In this document: in pieces, positions 1 through 5,625 of the stretch
Position numbering within the stretch: the stretch's first letter is position 1
Layout of the letters: the number at the start of each line of letters is the position of its first letter
DNA from: SVEL01 sp045126475
GTDB lineage: Bacteria > Bacillota > Clostridia > Lachnospirales > Lachnospiraceae
Length of the DNA: 10,081 nt
Direction: 5' to 3'
Assembly: GCA_045126475.1 (NCBI GenBank)
Contig: JBGVOL010000112.1
Span: 1-10,081 of the forward strand
Position numbers and translations under genes: made by a program
Notes under the pieces: model-generated
Databases searched by the model: none
What the model was told of the DNA's origin: nothing
Seen by the model: only the letters and a program-made list of their open reading frames with translations

Positions 1-1
1 A

Positions 2-2311
2 ATAGAGGTTAATCCTCGTGTAAGCCGTTCTTCGGCTCTGGCATCAAAGGCTACAGGTTATCCTATAGCAAAGGTTGCTGCAAAGATTGCCATAGGCTAC
101 ACACTTGATGAGATAAAGAATGCCATTACGGGAAAGACATACGCAAGCTTTGAGCCTGCTCTTGACTATTGTGTAGTTAAGATGCCTCGTCTCCCGTTTG
201 ACAAGTTCCTTACTGCAAAGAGAACTCTTACAACACAGATGAAGGCTACCGGCGAGGTAATGAGTATCTGTACGAATTTTGAGGGTGCTCTCATGAAGGC
301 AATCCGTTCTCTTGAACAGCATGTTGAGACCTTGCAGGATTATGATTTTACGGGACTTTCTGATGATGAACTTAGAGAACAGCTTCATGTTGTGGATGAC
401 AGAAGAATATGGGTTATCGCAGAGGCATTAAGAAGGGGCATTTCTTATGATGAAATCCACAGTATAACCATGATTGACAACTGGTTCATAGACAAGCTGT
501 CAATTATAGTTGAAATGGAAAATGCCCTTAAGAATAACGAGCTTACAGGCGAGCTTTTAAGGGAAGCCAAGAGAATAGAATTCCCTGATACATTTATAAG
601 CAAACTGACAGGAAAAAACGTAGATGAAATAAAGGAAATGAAAAATAAATACGGAATCAAAGCCGGATTTAAGATGGTTGATACATGTGCGGCTGAGTTT
701 GAGGCGGCAACACCTTACTATTACTCTGCTTACGGAGTTGATAACGAGGCAGCCGAGACAAATCCTAAAAAGAAGGTTCTTGTACTTGGCTCAGGTCCTA
801 TCCGTATAGGACAGGGTATCGAGTTTGACTTCTGTTCTGTTCATTGTACATGGGCATTTAAGGCAGCAGGCTATGAGACAATCATTGTAAATAACAATCC
901 TGAGACTGTAAGTACAGACTTTGATATAGCAGACAAGCTGTATTTTGAGCCACTCACACCGGAAGATGTAGAGAATATTGTAAATCTTGAAAAACCTGAC
1001 GGAGCAGTTGTTCAGTTCGGCGGACAGACAGCAATCAAGCTTACAGAAGCACTTATGAAGATGGGTGTGCCAATTCTTGGAACAAAAGCTGAGGATGTAG
1101 ATGCAGCAGAGGACAGAGAATTATTTGATAAGATACTGGAGCAGTGTGAGATACCAAGAGCAGCAGGCGGAACAGTTTTCACAGCAGAGGAGGCAAAGGC
1201 AGTTGCAAACAGACTTGGATATCCTGTACTTGTAAGACCTTCATACGTTCTTGGCGGACAGGGTATGCAGATTGCCACAAATGATGATGAAATCGAAGAA
1301 TTTATGGAGATTATCAACCGTATAGCCCAGGATCACCCTATTCTTGTAGACAAGTATCTTATGGGTAAAGAGATTGAGGTTGACGCTATATGTGACGGCG
1401 AGAATATATTGATGCCGGGTATCATGGAGCATATTGAGAGAGCCGGAGTACACTCAGGTGACTCGATTTCCGTATATCCTGCACAGTCACTTTCACAGGA
1501 AATAATTGATACAATTGAGGAATATACAAAGAGGCTTGCAAGGGCACTTCATGTAAAGGGTATGATAAATATTCAGTTTATCGTATATCAGAATCAGGTG
1601 TACGTAATAGAGGTTAATCCGCGTTCAAGCCGTACGGTTCCTTATATCAGCAAGGTTACGGGTATTCCTATCGTAAAGCTTGCCACAAGGGCAATAATAG
1701 GCGAGAAGATTACAGATATGGGTTACAAACCGGGCTTACAGCCAAAGGCTGACTATATAGCGATCAAGATGCCTGTATTCTCATTTGAGAAGTTAAGAGG
1801 CGCTGAGATAAGCCTTGGACCTGAGATGAAATCTACAGGTGAGTGTCTTGGTATAGCAAAGACTTTTGAGGAAGCACTCTATAAGGCATTCTTAGGCGCT
1901 GGAGTAAATCTTCCAAGACATAAGAAGATGATAATTACCGTAAATGATGCAGATAAAAAGGATGCTATCTCTATAGGAAAGCGTTTTGAAGCACTTGGTT
2001 ATGAGGTTTATGCAACAAGAAGTACGGCAAAGGTTCTCAATGAAAACGGAGTGAAGGCAATCAAGGTAAACAAGCTTTCACAGGAGTCACCTACAGTTAT
2101 TGACCTTCTTCTTGAGCACAAAATCGACATTGTTGTGGACACGCCTACACAGGGACGTGACAAGACAAGAGACGGCTTCTTAATCAGACGTATATCAATA
2201 GAGACAGGTGTAAACTGCTTTACATCCCTTGATACGGTAAATGCACTGCTTACAAGCCTTGAGAGTGCAGCCATAGATGATCTCACACTCATAGATATAG
2301 CAACAGTGTAA
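2..2311 (+). CDS. carB: Carbamoyl-phosphate synthase large subunit, 5'-truncated by window edge
   Basis: This subunit makes carbamoyl phosphate from bicarbonate, ammonia (channelled from CarA) and two ATP, feeding pyrimidine and arginine synthesis in the cytoplasm. The frame is open from base 2, giving 769 residues; about 300 are missing on the left, judging by the usual length near 1070. The visible order is: tail of the first ATP-grasp (residues 1-105, metal-ligand motif EVNPR at 2-6), oligomerisation region (about 110-250), second ATP-grasp (about 258-635, opening VLVLGSGPIRIGQG, second EVNPR at 537-541), then the MGS-like allosteric domain (641-769, with the VDTPTQGRDKTRDG segment). The EVNPR pair 535 residues apart reflects the known internal duplication of the family. 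Any ATG inside the frame, such as 182, is internal methionine rather than a start. No frameshift is seen. carA is expected just upstream, outside the window. Confidence 0.97.
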   Translation: MEVNPRVSRSSALASKATGYPIAKVAAKIAIGYTLDEIKNAITGKTYASFEPALDYCVVKMPRLPFDKFLTAKRTLTTQMKATGEVMSICTNFEGALMKAIRSLEQHVETLQDYDFTGLSDDELREQLHVVDDRRIWVIAEALRRGISYDEIHSITMIDNWFIDKLSIIVEMENALKNNELTGELLREAKRIEFPDTFISKLTGKNVDEIKEMKNKYGIKAGFKMVDTCAAEFEAATPYYYSAYGVDNEAAETNPKKKVLVLGSGPIRIGQGIEFDFCSVHCTWAFKAAGYETIIVNNNPETVSTDFDIADKLYFEPLTPEDVENIVNLEKPDGAVVQFGGQTAIKLTEALMKMGVPILGTKAEDVDAAEDRELFDKILEQCEIPRAAGGTVFTAEEAKAVANRLGYPVLVRPSYVLGGQGMQIATNDDEIEEFMEIINRIAQDHPILVDKYLMGKEIEVDAICDGENILMPGIMEHIERAGVHSGDSISVYPAQSLSQEIIDTIEEYTKRLARALHVKGMINIQFIVYQNQVYVIEVNPRSSRTVPYISKVTGIPIVKLATRAIIGEKITDMGYKPGLQPKADYIAIKMPVFSFEKLRGAEISLGPEMKSTGECLGIAKTFEEALYKAFLGAGVNLPRHKKMIITVNDADKKDAISIGKRFEALGYEVYATRSTAKVLNENGVKAIKVNKLSQESPTVIDLLLEHKIDIVVDTPTQGRDKTRDGFLIRRISIETGVNCFTSLDTVNALLTSLESAAIDDLTLIDIATV

Positions 2312-2518
2312 CCCTCCCGCTGCAGGTTTGTGCCTTTCATAAAGGTCGACAAGTGGCAGGACATGTTCATCAGGAACAGACATCCGTTCAAAGATTTTGG
2401 ATTTTCTAAGCAGAAGCAGAAACCGTGATTTTGATATATACAGGCATATACAATCTACATAATACGGGTTATGGTATGTTGTGGCAGCTGTACTTTTGTT
2501 TCGAAAAACTACTTTTGG
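2312..2518. other. Intergenic stretch after carB, with an in-frame open tail to 2428
   Basis: About 200 bases separate the carB stop from the toxin promoter. The carB reading frame stays open after TAA (2309-2311) for 38 sense codons and ends at TGA 2426-2428. It includes a possible GTG at 2330 and an ATG at 2363 (peptide beginning MFIRNRHPF and ending KQKQKP). No good Shine-Dalgarno precedes either start; the AGGA before 2363 is too close. Two short hairpins are visible, CCTTT-CAT-AAAGG at 2333-2345 and TGTTC-ATCAG-GAACA near 2364-2378. Neither has a T-run, so no carB terminator is evident. From 2429 to 2518 I see nothing I can name. The open tail could be chance, a decayed gene fragment or a conserved 3' UTR. 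Confidence 0.3.
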
Positions 2519-2547
2519 TTGTTACTTAACCGTATACATGATATAAT
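2519..2547 (+). promoter_or_regulatory. Probable promoter of the type I toxin mRNA
   Basis: The -35-like TTGTTA at 2519-2524 is separated by exactly 17 bases from a perfect TATAAT at 2542-2547. The -10 is preceded by TG one base upstream (TGATATAAT, 2539-2547), the extended -10 form. Transcription would begin near 2553-2555, giving a leader of about 85 bases before the toxin start. This is the best vegetative (sigma-A type) promoter match in the window. Confidence 0.75.
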
Positions 2548-2580
2548 ATTTTTACGGAAAGTACCCATGACAGGGTGGTA

Positions 2581-2631
2581 GCCTCCCGAGTTTATGAATA
2601 CCGGCTTGCCGGAATACATAGGAAGGGAGGT
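2581..2631 (+). promoter_or_regulatory. Leader hairpin that sequesters the toxin Shine-Dalgarno
   Basis: The anti-Shine-Dalgarno CCTCCC at 2582-2587 pairs perfectly with GGGAGG at 2625-2630, which is the toxin ribosome site. G2581-T2631 adds a wobble pair. Inside, 2591-2600 pairs with 2613-2622 (eight pairs including two G-U, plus two 1x1 mismatches). The apex is CCGG-CTTG-CCGG at 2601-2612. Only a 3x2 internal loop (GAG/AA) interrupts the long arm. A smaller hairpin, ACCC-ATGACA-GGGT at 2563-2576, precedes it. An extra ATG at 2594, in frame with the toxin, lies in the stem without its own ribosome site. Such RBS masking is known in type I toxin mRNAs; its role here is inferred from the pairing. 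Confidence 0.7.
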
Positions 2632-2638
2632 GGCGCTG

Positions 2639-2755
2639 ATGACAGCTTATGAAATCATTTCGATTTTTATAGGGATATTGGCTTTGCTGATGTCCTTTGG
2701 TGGCTTAATTGTTGCGTTGCTTGCCTTTCTCGATAAGAGAAACAAGCGAAAATAA
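2639..2755 (+). CDS. Small hydrophobic putative holin-like type I toxin (38 aa)
   Basis: The peptide begins MTAYEIISIF, has a continuous hydrophobic core from about residue 6 to 31 (one membrane span, with glycines at 12, 21 and 22) and ends in a strongly basic tail, FLDKRNKRK. The pattern YExxS, a single span, then L-D-K plus basic residues matches what I know of the putative holin-like toxin group (TxpA-like, Hol_Tox) of Firmicutes. These are membrane-acting peptides held off by an antisense RNA. The start is ATG 2639, chosen because GGGAGGT (2625-2631) lies seven bases upstream. The in-frame ATG at 2594 would add 15 residues (MNTGLPEYIG...) but lacks a ribosome site. It is flanked by a strong promoter, a masking leader hairpin and a convergent antisense transcript. 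Family assignment is from recognition only, not a database search. It could instead be a small membrane regulator. Confidence 0.75.
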   Translation: MTAYEIISIFIGILALLMSFGGLIVALLAFLDKRNKRK

Positions 2756-2788
2756 AAATGCCTATCCTGTCTGGTCCACAGGATAGGC
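2749..2788 (-). terminator. Intrinsic terminator of the antisense RNA
   Basis: A perfect 11-bp stem (2760-2770 with 2778-2788, arms GCCTATCCTGT / ACAGGATAGGC) has a 7-base loop. On the minus strand it is followed by ATTTTTATTTT, the complement of 2749-2759. On the plus strand no T-run follows, so the signal is directional. It points left, against the toxin gene, which is the main evidence for an antisense transcript. Confidence 0.75.
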
Positions 2789-2866
2789 GTCGTCCGTAAG
2801 GACAATCATTCGTCTAAACTCGGAGCATCCACCTTTGGAGTGGGTGCTTTCTCTTTGTGTAATTAT
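2750..2866 (-). ncRNA. Candidate antisense antitoxin RNA, convergent on the toxin 3' end
   Basis: A minus-strand transcript is predicted from a TATAAT (plus-strand ATTATA at 2873-2878) to a minus-strand intrinsic terminator at 2749-2788. It would be roughly 115 nucleotides. It would be fully complementary to the last toxin codon or two and to the toxin mRNA 3' UTR, including the hairpins at 2760-2788, GTCC-GTAA-GGAC (2792-2803) and the forward terminator at 2824-2848. Tail-to-tail overlap is the arrangement of txpA/RatA and bsrG/SR4 in Bacillus subtilis, where the antisense RNA promotes toxin mRNA decay. No ORF of note lies on this strand. The RNA ends are inferred from promoter and terminator positions only. 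Confidence 0.55.
2824..2856 (+). terminator. Terminator of the toxin mRNA
   Basis: A 9-bp stem pairs AGCATCCAC (2824-2832) with GTGGGTGCT (2840-2848), with one G-U pair and a 7-base loop. It can be extended by two G-U pairs and is followed by TTTCTCTTT. The tail is interrupted by C, so it is a moderate rather than perfect intrinsic terminator. It would end a toxin mRNA of about 300 nucleotides. Confidence 0.6.
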
Positions 2867-2872
2867 AATATC

Positions 2873-2903
2873 ATTATAGCAGAAATATTTCAAGTAATTT
2901 CAA
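2873..2903 (-). promoter_or_regulatory. Possible promoter of the antisense RNA, with direct repeats
   Basis: Read on the minus strand, TATAAT (2878-2873) is preceded by TTGAAA (2903-2898) with a 19-base spacer, slightly long. A second TATAAT lies at 2867-2862. The -35 region contains two copies of the 7-mer ATTTCAA (plus strand 2887-2893 and 2897-2903) with a 10-base period, about one helical turn, which may simply be AT-rich coincidence. The start point would be near 2866. Confidence 0.4.
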
Positions 2904-2935
2904 TATATTTATTGACAAAAAAGTGTGCGAAAATC

Positions 2936-2967
2936 TTGAATTATGGCGTTTTCTGTGATAGTATAAC
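2936..2967 (+). promoter_or_regulatory. Weak candidate promoter for the L,D-transpeptidase gene
   Basis: TATAAC at 2962-2967 is a good -10, but the nearest -35-like element, TTGAAT (2936-2941), is 20 bases away. A perfect TTGACA at 2912-2917 is 44 bases away and has no matching -10. If used, this promoter would give a leader of about 34 bases before ATG 3008, and it would be divergent from the antisense RNA promoter. It may need an activator or use another sigma factor. Confidence 0.35.
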
Positions 2968-3007
2968 TTGGAATATGTATATTTTTCACTATACTTTGGA
3001 GGAAGAA

Positions 3008-4195
3008 ATGAGCAGAGTAGAATTTCTGAAGAAATTCGTTGCCTTTAACAAAAGGCATAAAGTACCGCTGCCATTGATAAAGGCACAGCTTTACGTCATA
3101 CTGGTGGTTTGCTTTATACACTATGCCATTGTTAAAGGGATAAATGCAATAAAATACGCTATATGCTATCCGTTTATTAAGATTAGGGATTACTGCAGAC
3201 ACAATATCCGTTCAATCTTTCAGATAGAATGTCTGATGGCTACAATAGGGATATGTCTGCTTCTTATAGGACACAACGGAAGTATTGATATGGAACAGGT
3301 GCAGACAGGTGCTCTTGCAGGGGAAACCTATGTGGGCGGCGATGTTGTCGTAAATGCAGATGATGAAAAAGAAGAAACTTCTTTTTATGAGGTGACAACA
3401 GGCAATATATCAAATACTGACGGTGAGTCTGATGATGAAAGCGGAAATGATACAGAAATGTCCGTGCAGAGTGAATTCCCGTATAAAATCATGGTAAACA
3501 GGCTTGCCAACTGTATTACAATCTATACTCTTGATGAGAATAATCAGTATACAGTACCGTACAAGGCGATGATTTGTTCAGCAGGCGGAAGTGAGACACC
3601 GGCAGGAAAATTCAATATATCATCAAAATATGACTTTAAGACTCTTTTTTATAAGTCATACGGGCAGTATTGTTCAAGAATTTACGGCTCGATACTGTTT
3701 CATTCATCGGGAAACAACAGTCTTAACAAGGACGATCTGAATGCTGAAGATTTCAATAATCTTGGTCAGGGAGTGTCACATGGCTGTATTCGTCTTACAG
3801 TTGCGGATGCAAAATGGATATATGACAATTGCCCATCGGGAACAGAGGTTGTCATATATGACAGCGATTATCCGGGACCCCTTGGAAAACCTGAGTGTAT
3901 CAAGGTGCCTGAGGGAACAAGATGGGATCCGACAGACCCTGATGAAAATAATCCATGGAACGATAAAATGCCGTGGATAGAGGGCGCAGAAGATAAGTTG
4001 GTTTATGAAGATGATGTGATTGATTATTGTGAAGGCGTGAGAGCTTATGACACATGCGGCAACGACATCACAGATAAACTTGTCGTTGAAGGAAATGTCA
4101 ATCTTGATATTCCGGGAGAATATCTGATTACATATTCAGTTACGGACCTGTTGGGAAGAACGGCGGAGTGCCAAGTGATTTACACAGTACGGTGA
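3008..4195 (+). CDS. Membrane-anchored L,D-transpeptidase (YkuD) with C-terminal Ig-like domain
   Basis: The 395-residue protein carries a YkuD catalytic domain at about 157-286. Its signature is H232 followed by SHGCIR at 257-262, so C260 is the expected nucleophile. Enzymes of this family cross-link peptidoglycan stems (3-3 links) outside the membrane. The N-terminus is basic and has two hydrophobic stretches (about 26-43 and 71-89) separated by a basic loop. An acidic low-complexity linker (about 114-156) leads to the catalytic domain. Residues about 325-395, ending GEYLITYSVTDLLGRTAECQVIYTVR-like, resemble the Ig-like DUF5011 fold used in Gram-positive surface proteins. The start is ATG 3008, with GGAGG at 2998-3002 five bases upstream. 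The frame is open back to GTG 2840, but that codon lies in the toxin terminator and has no ribosome site. The aminopeptidase gene follows 40 bases downstream with no clear terminator between. Confidence 0.9.
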   Translation: MSRVEFLKKFVAFNKRHKVPLPLIKAQLYVILVVCFIHYAIVKGINAIKYAICYPFIKIRDYCRHNIRSIFQIECLMATIGICLLLIGHNGSIDMEQVQTGALAGETYVGGDVVVNADDEKEETSFYEVTTGNISNTDGESDDESGNDTEMSVQSEFPYKIMVNRLANCITIYTLDENNQYTVPYKAMICSAGGSETPAGKFNISSKYDFKTLFYKSYGQYCSRIYGSILFHSSGNNSLNKDDLNAEDFNNLGQGVSHGCIRLTVADAKWIYDNCPSGTEVVIYDSDYPGPLGKPECIKVPEGTRWDPTDPDENNPWNDKMPWIEGAEDKLVYEDDVIDYCEGVRAYDTCGNDITDKLVVEGNVNLDIPGEYLITYSVTDLLGRTAECQVIYTVR

Positions 4196-4235
4196 GTTAT
4201 TTTATTTAAAATAAATCAAAGGAGAATAAAAAGAG

Positions 4236-5615
4236 ATGGAAAGAGAATTAGCTTGGAAGAAGTACAAAAACAAACAGATTAAGGAAATGGAAAGCTTATG
4301 CAAAGGTTACAGAGAGTTTCTTGACAATGGCAAGACTGAAAGAGAATGCATAACTGAGACAGTTGAGATTATAGAGAAGGCAGGATATAAGAATCTGGAT
4401 GATATTATTGCCGGAAAGAAGAAGGTTAAGACCGGAGATAAAGTGTATGCAGTTTGTATGAACAAGTCAATTGCTATGTTCAATATAGGAAAAAAATCAA
4501 TGGAGGATGGAATAAATATCCTTGGTGCACATATAGATTCACCTAGAATTGATATTAAGCAGAATCCGTTATATGAGGACTCTGATTTTGCATATCTTGA
4601 TACACATTATTACGGTGGTATAAAGAAGTATCAGTGGGTAGCTCTTCCACTTGCAATACACGGTGTTGTTGCAAAGAAGGACGGAACTGTAGTTAATGTG
4701 GTAATCGGAGAGGATAAGGACGATCCTGTTGTAAGCATTACGGATTTACTTATCCATCTTTCTGCGGATCAGATGACAAAGACAGCATCAAAGGTTATTG
4801 AGGGCGAGCAGCTTGATATACTTATAGGAAGTAAGCCTCTTGCAGGTGAGGAGAAGGATGCGGTTAAGAAAAATATTCTCAAGCTTATAAAGGAAAAGTA
4901 TGATATAGAGGAGGATGATTTCCTCTCAGCAGAGCTCGAAGTTGTTCCTGCCGGTCCGGCAAGAGATACAGGTCTTGATGCAAGTATGATTATGGCATAC
5001 GGTCAGGATGACAGAGTATGTGCATATACATCGCTTATAGCAATGCTTGAAGTGGAAGCACCGGAGAAGACATCATGCTGTCTCCTTGTTGACAAGGAAG
5101 AAATCGGAAGCGTAGGTGCAACAGGTATGCAGTCAAAATTCTTTGAGAACACAGTTGCAGAGCTTCTTGACAGAATGGGTAAGTTCTCTGAACTGGCACT
5201 CAGAAGATGCCTTGCAAATTCAAGAATGCTTTCATCTGATGTAAGTGCTGCATTCGACCCGGCATTTGCTTCTGTATTTGAGAAAAAGAATGCAGCATTC
5301 TTTGGAAAGGGAATGGTATTTAATAAGTTTACGGGACGTGGCGGAAAGTCAGGTTCAAACGATGCCAATGCTGAATATATGGCAGCTATAAGAAAGATTA
5401 TGGATGACGAAAAGGTTACATTCCAGACAGCAGAGCTTGGAAAGGTGGATATAGGCGGAGGCGGAACAATAGCTTATATTCTTTCACTTTACGGAATGGA
5501 AGTTATTGACTGCGGTGTTGCAGTACTTAACATGCATGCTCCATGGGAAATTACAAGCAAAGCAGATATTTATGAGACAAAGAATGGTTATGCGGCATTC
5601 TTGAGAAGAGCGTAA
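4236..5615 (+). CDS. apeA: M18 family aminopeptidase
   Basis: This is a cytoplasmic zinc aminopeptidase of peptidase family M18 (aspartyl aminopeptidase/LAP4 relatives), releasing N-terminal amino acids from peptides, usually as a large tetrahedral homo-oligomer. Its 459 residues match the clostridial apeA type. The expected metal and catalytic residues are present in order: H99 and D101 in GAHIDSPR, D258 in YGQDDR, E288/E289 in VDKEEIGS, D335 in SSDVSAAFDP and H434 in NMHAPWE. The dimerisation insert lies roughly at 105-245. An AAAGGAG site (4218-4224) stands 11 bases before ATG 4236. An AT-only hairpin in the short gap upstream has no T-tail. The UDPGP gene begins 10 bases after its stop and its ribosome site overlaps the stop, so the two are almost certainly co-transcribed. 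Substrate preference cannot be read from the sequence. Confidence 0.93.
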   Translation: MERELAWKKYKNKQIKEMESLCKGYREFLDNGKTERECITETVEIIEKAGYKNLDDIIAGKKKVKTGDKVYAVCMNKSIAMFNIGKKSMEDGINILGAHIDSPRIDIKQNPLYEDSDFAYLDTHYYGGIKKYQWVALPLAIHGVVAKKDGTVVNVVIGEDKDDPVVSITDLLIHLSADQMTKTASKVIEGEQLDILIGSKPLAGEEKDAVKKNILKLIKEKYDIEEDDFLSAELEVVPAGPARDTGLDASMIMAYGQDDRVCAYTSLIAMLEVEAPEKTSCCLLVDKEEIGSVGATGMQSKFFENTVAELLDRMGKFSELALRRCLANSRMLSSDVSAAFDPAFASVFEKKNAAFFGKGMVFNKFTGRGGKSGSNDANAEYMAAIRKIMDDEKVTFQTAELGKVDIGGGGTIAYILSLYGMEVIDCGVAVLNMHAPWEITSKADIYETKNGYAAFLRRA

Positions 5616-5625
5616 GGAGATTGAT

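Noticed and set aside
2..1640. Near-repeat of the AATAGAGGTTAATCC region at the left edge and near 1606
   Set aside because: This is the known ancestral duplication of the two ATP-grasp halves in CarB, not a recent repeat.
2195..2383. Minus-strand ORF of 62 codons across the carB end
   Set aside because: It is mostly a shadow of carB with no ribosome site or promoter. Only the part beyond 2311 is unexplained and is covered in the carB tail finding.
2912..2917. Perfect TTGACA as the -35 of the ldt promoter
   Set aside because: No TATAAT-like hexamer lies 15-19 bases downstream; the only good -10 is 44 bases away.
2840..3007. 56-codon N-terminal extension of the L,D-transpeptidase from GTG 2840
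   Set aside because: The GTG lies inside the right arm of the toxin terminator, has no ribosome site, and the extension covers promoter-like AT-rich sequence. ATG 3008 has GGAGG five bases upstream.
4197..4214. AT-only hairpin between ldt and the aminopeptidase as a terminator
   Set aside because: The stem has no GC pairs and no T-run follows. Any promoter reading of the same stretch (TTTACA at 4179) also lacks a proper -10.
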